Shown here: positions 43,152-44,623 of the stretch, piece after piece
Position numbering within the stretch: the first letter of the stretch is position 1
How the letters are laid out: the number at the start of each line of letters is the position of its first letter
Virus record (IMG/VR): IMGVR_UViG_3300042868_005407
Location: 1 to 44,623 of that record
Reading direction: 5' to 3' (one strand)
Source of the DNA: a virus
Length of the DNA: 44,623 nucleotides
The notes under the pieces: model-generated
What the model saw: only the letters and a program-made list of their open reading frames with translations
Database searches by the model: none
What the model was told of the DNA's origin: nothing
Made by a program: the position numbers and the translations under genes

Positions 43152-43748
43152 TTATATTACATTTAATGTGTTAGCACCATCAATCATCAATACTCTATTA
43201 AACACAGTTAGTGTAGATACAGTAGGAGTTGTTGGTATGATTTTGAATTTTACTTTAATTACTTTATTGGCTGGTAAACTATCTACTTGCCAGATTATAC
43301 TTGTTCTATAGATACCTGTATTATTTGGAGACTCTATCACCTCGGTAGGAAGTATATCTACTCCATCAATATTTAAAATGAATTCAGCTGAAGATCCTAG
43401 ATCTGAAAGTTGATAGCTAGCTGAAAAATGTATTTGATAATTTCCAAGTGCTCCCGGTGTTGGGCCACCTAACTCTTGAGTTGTAAGAGTCATAAAAGGT
43501 ACATCTATATATGTACTTAATAATGTTTGGAATGTTGTGTTTGAATTTGCTTTTTGTTTATCTACAAAATTTATTTGTCCAAGAATATCAGAAGCCTTTA
43601 CTAAATATAAAGGATAGTCAGTCCATTGATACTCCCTGCGTCTATTATCATAATGACCAAGAACAAAATAATCCTTGTCTCTATTGATATCTGCTAAGTT
43701 AATTATCTGACCTCTTGCTTTTAGAGCATCCCAACTTATTGGATCCAT
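43152..43748 (-). CDS. Short fibre protein with attachment module, first gene of the fibre operon
   Basis: A 198-aa protein. The N-terminus (SWDALKARGQIINLADINRD, KDYFVLGHYDNRR, LYLVKASDILGQ) parallels the first 60 residues of the next gene. A beta-sandwich domain follows (GNYQIHFSASYQLSDLGSS; FILNIDGVDILPTEVIESP; IKVKFKIIPTTPTVSTL). It is preceded by a terminator and promoter-like sequence, so it opens the fibre operon. A short fibre or collar protein is likely. Confidence 0.63.
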   Translation of the reverse strand: MDPISWDALKARGQIINLADINRDKDYFVLGHYDNRRREYQWTDYPLYLVKASDILGQINFVDKQKANSNTTFQTLLSTYIDVPFMTLTTQELGGPTPGALGNYQIHFSASYQLSDLGSSAEFILNIDGVDILPTEVIESPNNTGIYRTSIIWQVDSLPANKVIKVKFKIIPTTPTVSTLTVFNRVLMIDGANTLNVI

Positions 43749-43772
43749 GTTTTATACTTTATAAATAAAGTA

Positions 43773-43800
43773 CTAATATACATATTATTATTATAACAAA
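43773..43800 (-). promoter_or_regulatory. Weak promoter candidate for the fibre operon
   Basis: Minus-strand TTTG (43797-43800) is followed after 16 nt by TATATTAG (43773-43780), one mismatch from TAnnTTTG. The spacing is shorter than the 20 nt seen at the two good promoters. A promoter is expected here because a terminator precedes and a long operon follows. Confidence 0.3.
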
Positions 43801-43834
43801 ATAAAAAATCCTCAAAAATTTCTTAATGAGGATC
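43801..43834 (-). terminator. Intrinsic terminator after the GroES gene
   Basis: On the minus strand ATCCTCA pairs with TGAGGAT (43827-43833 with 43808-43814) around a 12-nt loop, followed by TTTTTTATTTT. It ends the GroES transcript and isolates the fibre operon, which starts 53 nt further on. Confidence 0.82.
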
Positions 43835-43869
43835 TTTTACTGTTTTCCCTAAAAACATATCAATAGAAC

Positions 43870-43889
43870 AAGCCTTTAAAGTTAGGCTT
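43870..43889 (-). other. Hairpin just after the GroES stop
   Basis: AAGCCT and AGGCTT form a 6-bp stem around 8 nt, starting 6 nt after the GroES stop. On the minus strand no U-run follows. On the plus strand TATTTTTT follows, so it would terminate transcription entering from the left, although no plus-strand gene is seen. It may protect the GroES mRNA 3' end. Confidence 0.5.
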
Positions 43890-43895
43890 TATTTT

Positions 43896-44162
43896 TTACA
43901 ATACACAAATAATATCCGGTTCGCGCATAATTAAATATTCTTTTTCTTCCCATTCAAAAATGATTCCTGAGTGCTGACCATATTGAACAAGATCTCCTAC
44001 TTTAACATCAGCTGAAACCTTCTCTCCTATGGCCATTACTTTTCCACGAGTGGAAGGAGGCAGTTCTTTTTTCATAGTAATTAATCCGGAGGCTCTTACC
44101 TCTTCTGTCTCTTGATCTGTTGGTGAAATGATCACCCTGTTAGCTAATGGTTTTACTTTCAT
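43896..44162 (-). CDS. groES: GroES-type co-chaperonin
   Basis: An 88-aa protein of normal Cpn10 length: MKVKPLANRVIISPTDQETE at the start, a mobile-loop region (EVRASGLITMKKELPPS), TRGKVMAIGEK, VKVGDLVQYGQHSGI and YLIMREPDIICVL at the end. It would cap host GroEL and assist folding of phage proteins, probably the capsid or fibres. Mobile-loop residues differ from the bacterial G-G-I-[VI]-[LI] form (here S-G-L-I-T), which may tune GroEL binding. The ATG is preceded by AAACCAACAAT. It is followed by a hairpin and a terminator. Confidence 0.92.
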   Translation of the reverse strand: MKVKPLANRVIISPTDQETEEVRASGLITMKKELPPSTRGKVMAIGEKVSADVKVGDLVQYGQHSGIIFEWEEKEYLIMREPDIICVL

Positions 44163-44192
44163 ATTGTTGGTTTATTTATAGGTGCAAAGATA

Positions 44193-44357
44193 TCACTTAT
44201 TTCCACTCAACCTAACTTCTCTTTCCTTATATACCAGATAATCAATAATACCATTTCTGCCGGTGAGATACTTCTTACCTTCCATCTCTATAGAATAGAT
44301 CCCTTCCGGAATCTCAAGCTCTAGCTTTTCGCGGAGCAATACTTCCCATTCTTCCAT
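44193..44357 (-). CDS. 54-aa small protein upstream of GroES
   Basis: Translation gives MEEWEVLLREKLELEIPEGI then YSIEMEGKKYLTGRNGIIDY and LVYKEREVRLSGNK. The amino-acid mix is protein-like, with a helix then a beta hairpin. It is 30 nt from GroES and probably shares its transcript. No family is recognised. Confidence 0.6.
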   Translation of the reverse strand: MEEWEVLLREKLELEIPEGIYSIEMEGKKYLTGRNGIIDYLVYKEREVRLSGNK

Positions 44358-44623
44358 ATATTAAAGATACATATATATAAGAACAAAAACAAGATCTTGT
44401 AGGGTATATAGGAAATGGTATGGCAAATATACTATATGTACCAGGGGGTGGGGTCATCAATAACAAGCCCCCGGGGTATCACAACTTCCCCCCTACCCCC
44501 CATGTTTTGTGTGCTTGGTTTTGGATTCAGGGTAGAAAACAAAAAACTTCAAGCTAGATCTTATCTCTTCATCTATCTTAAAACTTAAAACTTATGGTAA
44601 CACTGTGTGTCTCTGGTCACATC
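44358..44623. other. Intergenic region with G/C-run element and promoter-like box
   Basis: No credible gene is seen in these 266 nt on either strand. It contains G5-T-G4 (44444-44453), C5-G4 (44468-44476) and C6-TA-C6 (44488-44501), extreme for this AT-rich genome. G5TG4 can pair with C6TAC6 with one bulge, closing a loop that holds the self-complementary CCCCGGGG. The minus strand carries three long G-runs within 34 nt, enough for partial G-quadruplex folding. On the minus strand a TATATTTG box lies at 44424-44431, between this element and the 54-aa gene. It may be a control region at the edge of the late block. Confidence 0.55.
44424..44431 (-). promoter_or_regulatory. Promoter -7 box upstream of the GroES operon (candidate)
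   Basis: TATATTTG on the minus strand is identical to the -7 box of the two strong promoters in this window. No TTTG lies at the 20-nt spacing; the sequence there is the C-rich run, and the nearest TTG is 26 nt away. The leader to the 54-aa gene would be about 60 nt. Confidence 0.35.

Noticed and set aside
44432-44503. 23-aa ORF through the G/C-run element on the minus strand
   Set aside because: It is too short, Gly/Pro-rich by base composition alone, and has no coupling to a neighbour.
1-44623. Stop-codon reassignment as in some crAss-like phages
   Set aside because: TAG and TGA end several genes at natural ends (for example 11549, 26636, 32635), and long genes have no internal stops under the standard code.
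1-44623. tRNA genes, CRISPR arrays, insertion sequences or integrase
   Set aside because: No cloverleaf-like sequence, spaced direct repeats, transposase or recombinase motif was found by eye. A tRNAscan run could still find one in the few gaps.

Overview
The window is a contiguous stretch of late genes from a tailed phage. Every supported gene reads on the minus strand, so transcription runs from the right end towards the left. DNA is AT-rich, genes are tightly packed (many TAATG or ATGA junctions), and the standard genetic code is used, with TAA, TGA and TAG all acting as stops. Terminase, portal, scaffold and major capsid genes come in that order, followed by ring-type tail proteins, an IHF-like protein and a very large tail-hub protein. 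I read this as the structural block of a crAss-like podovirus (Crassvirales) of a Bacteroidota host. The host assignment is supported by two intergenic promoters with exact Bacteroidota spacing (TTTG-N20-TATATTTG on the minus strand). Family assignments come from sequence features and memory of the families; no database search was run.

Layout in transcription order. (1) 44.6-43.9 kb: an unusual G/C-run intergenic region, a 54-aa ORF and a GroES co-chaperonin, closed by a terminator. (2) 43.7-37.7 kb: fibre and adhesin genes, including two beta-helix-type proteins and two pairs of proteins that share N-terminal modules. (3) 37.7-34.9 kb: a lysis cassette with a YkuD-like endolysin candidate, a tandem-PAS protein with a C-terminal two-helix membrane domain, two small membrane proteins (one a recognisable holin) and a spanin-like protein. 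(4) 34.8-29.4 kb: a new promoter, then a winged-helix-like protein, an IHF-like protein, a Zn-cluster protein, a PD-(D/E)XK nuclease, small coupled genes and the large terminase. (5) 29.4-22.8 kb: portal, scaffold, major capsid protein, a compact two-hairpin RNA element just after the capsid gene, and two uncharacterised proteins. (6) 21.8-19.9 kb: nine tiny, mostly Lys-rich proteins. (7) 19.9-16.9 kb: a ring/adaptor protein, a Dps-like protein and a large structural protein with a terminator. (8) 16.9-8.0 kb: extremely Cys-rich fibre/adhesin proteins. (9) 8.0-0 kb: an IHF-like protein, two ring proteins, the 1805-aa tail-hub protein and the start of another virion protein cut by the window edge.

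The most unusual item is the PAS-PAS-TM-TM protein between endolysin and holin. It looks like a chemoreceptor-type sensor fused to a holin-like membrane anchor and suggests that lysis could respond to a cellular signal. Others worth attention are a Dps-like protein with four of five ferroxidase ligands at exact spacing, the capsid-gene downstream RNA structure, the tiny-protein cluster, and a 1511-aa protein with about 120 cysteines. No tRNA, CRISPR, insertion sequence or integrase was seen.
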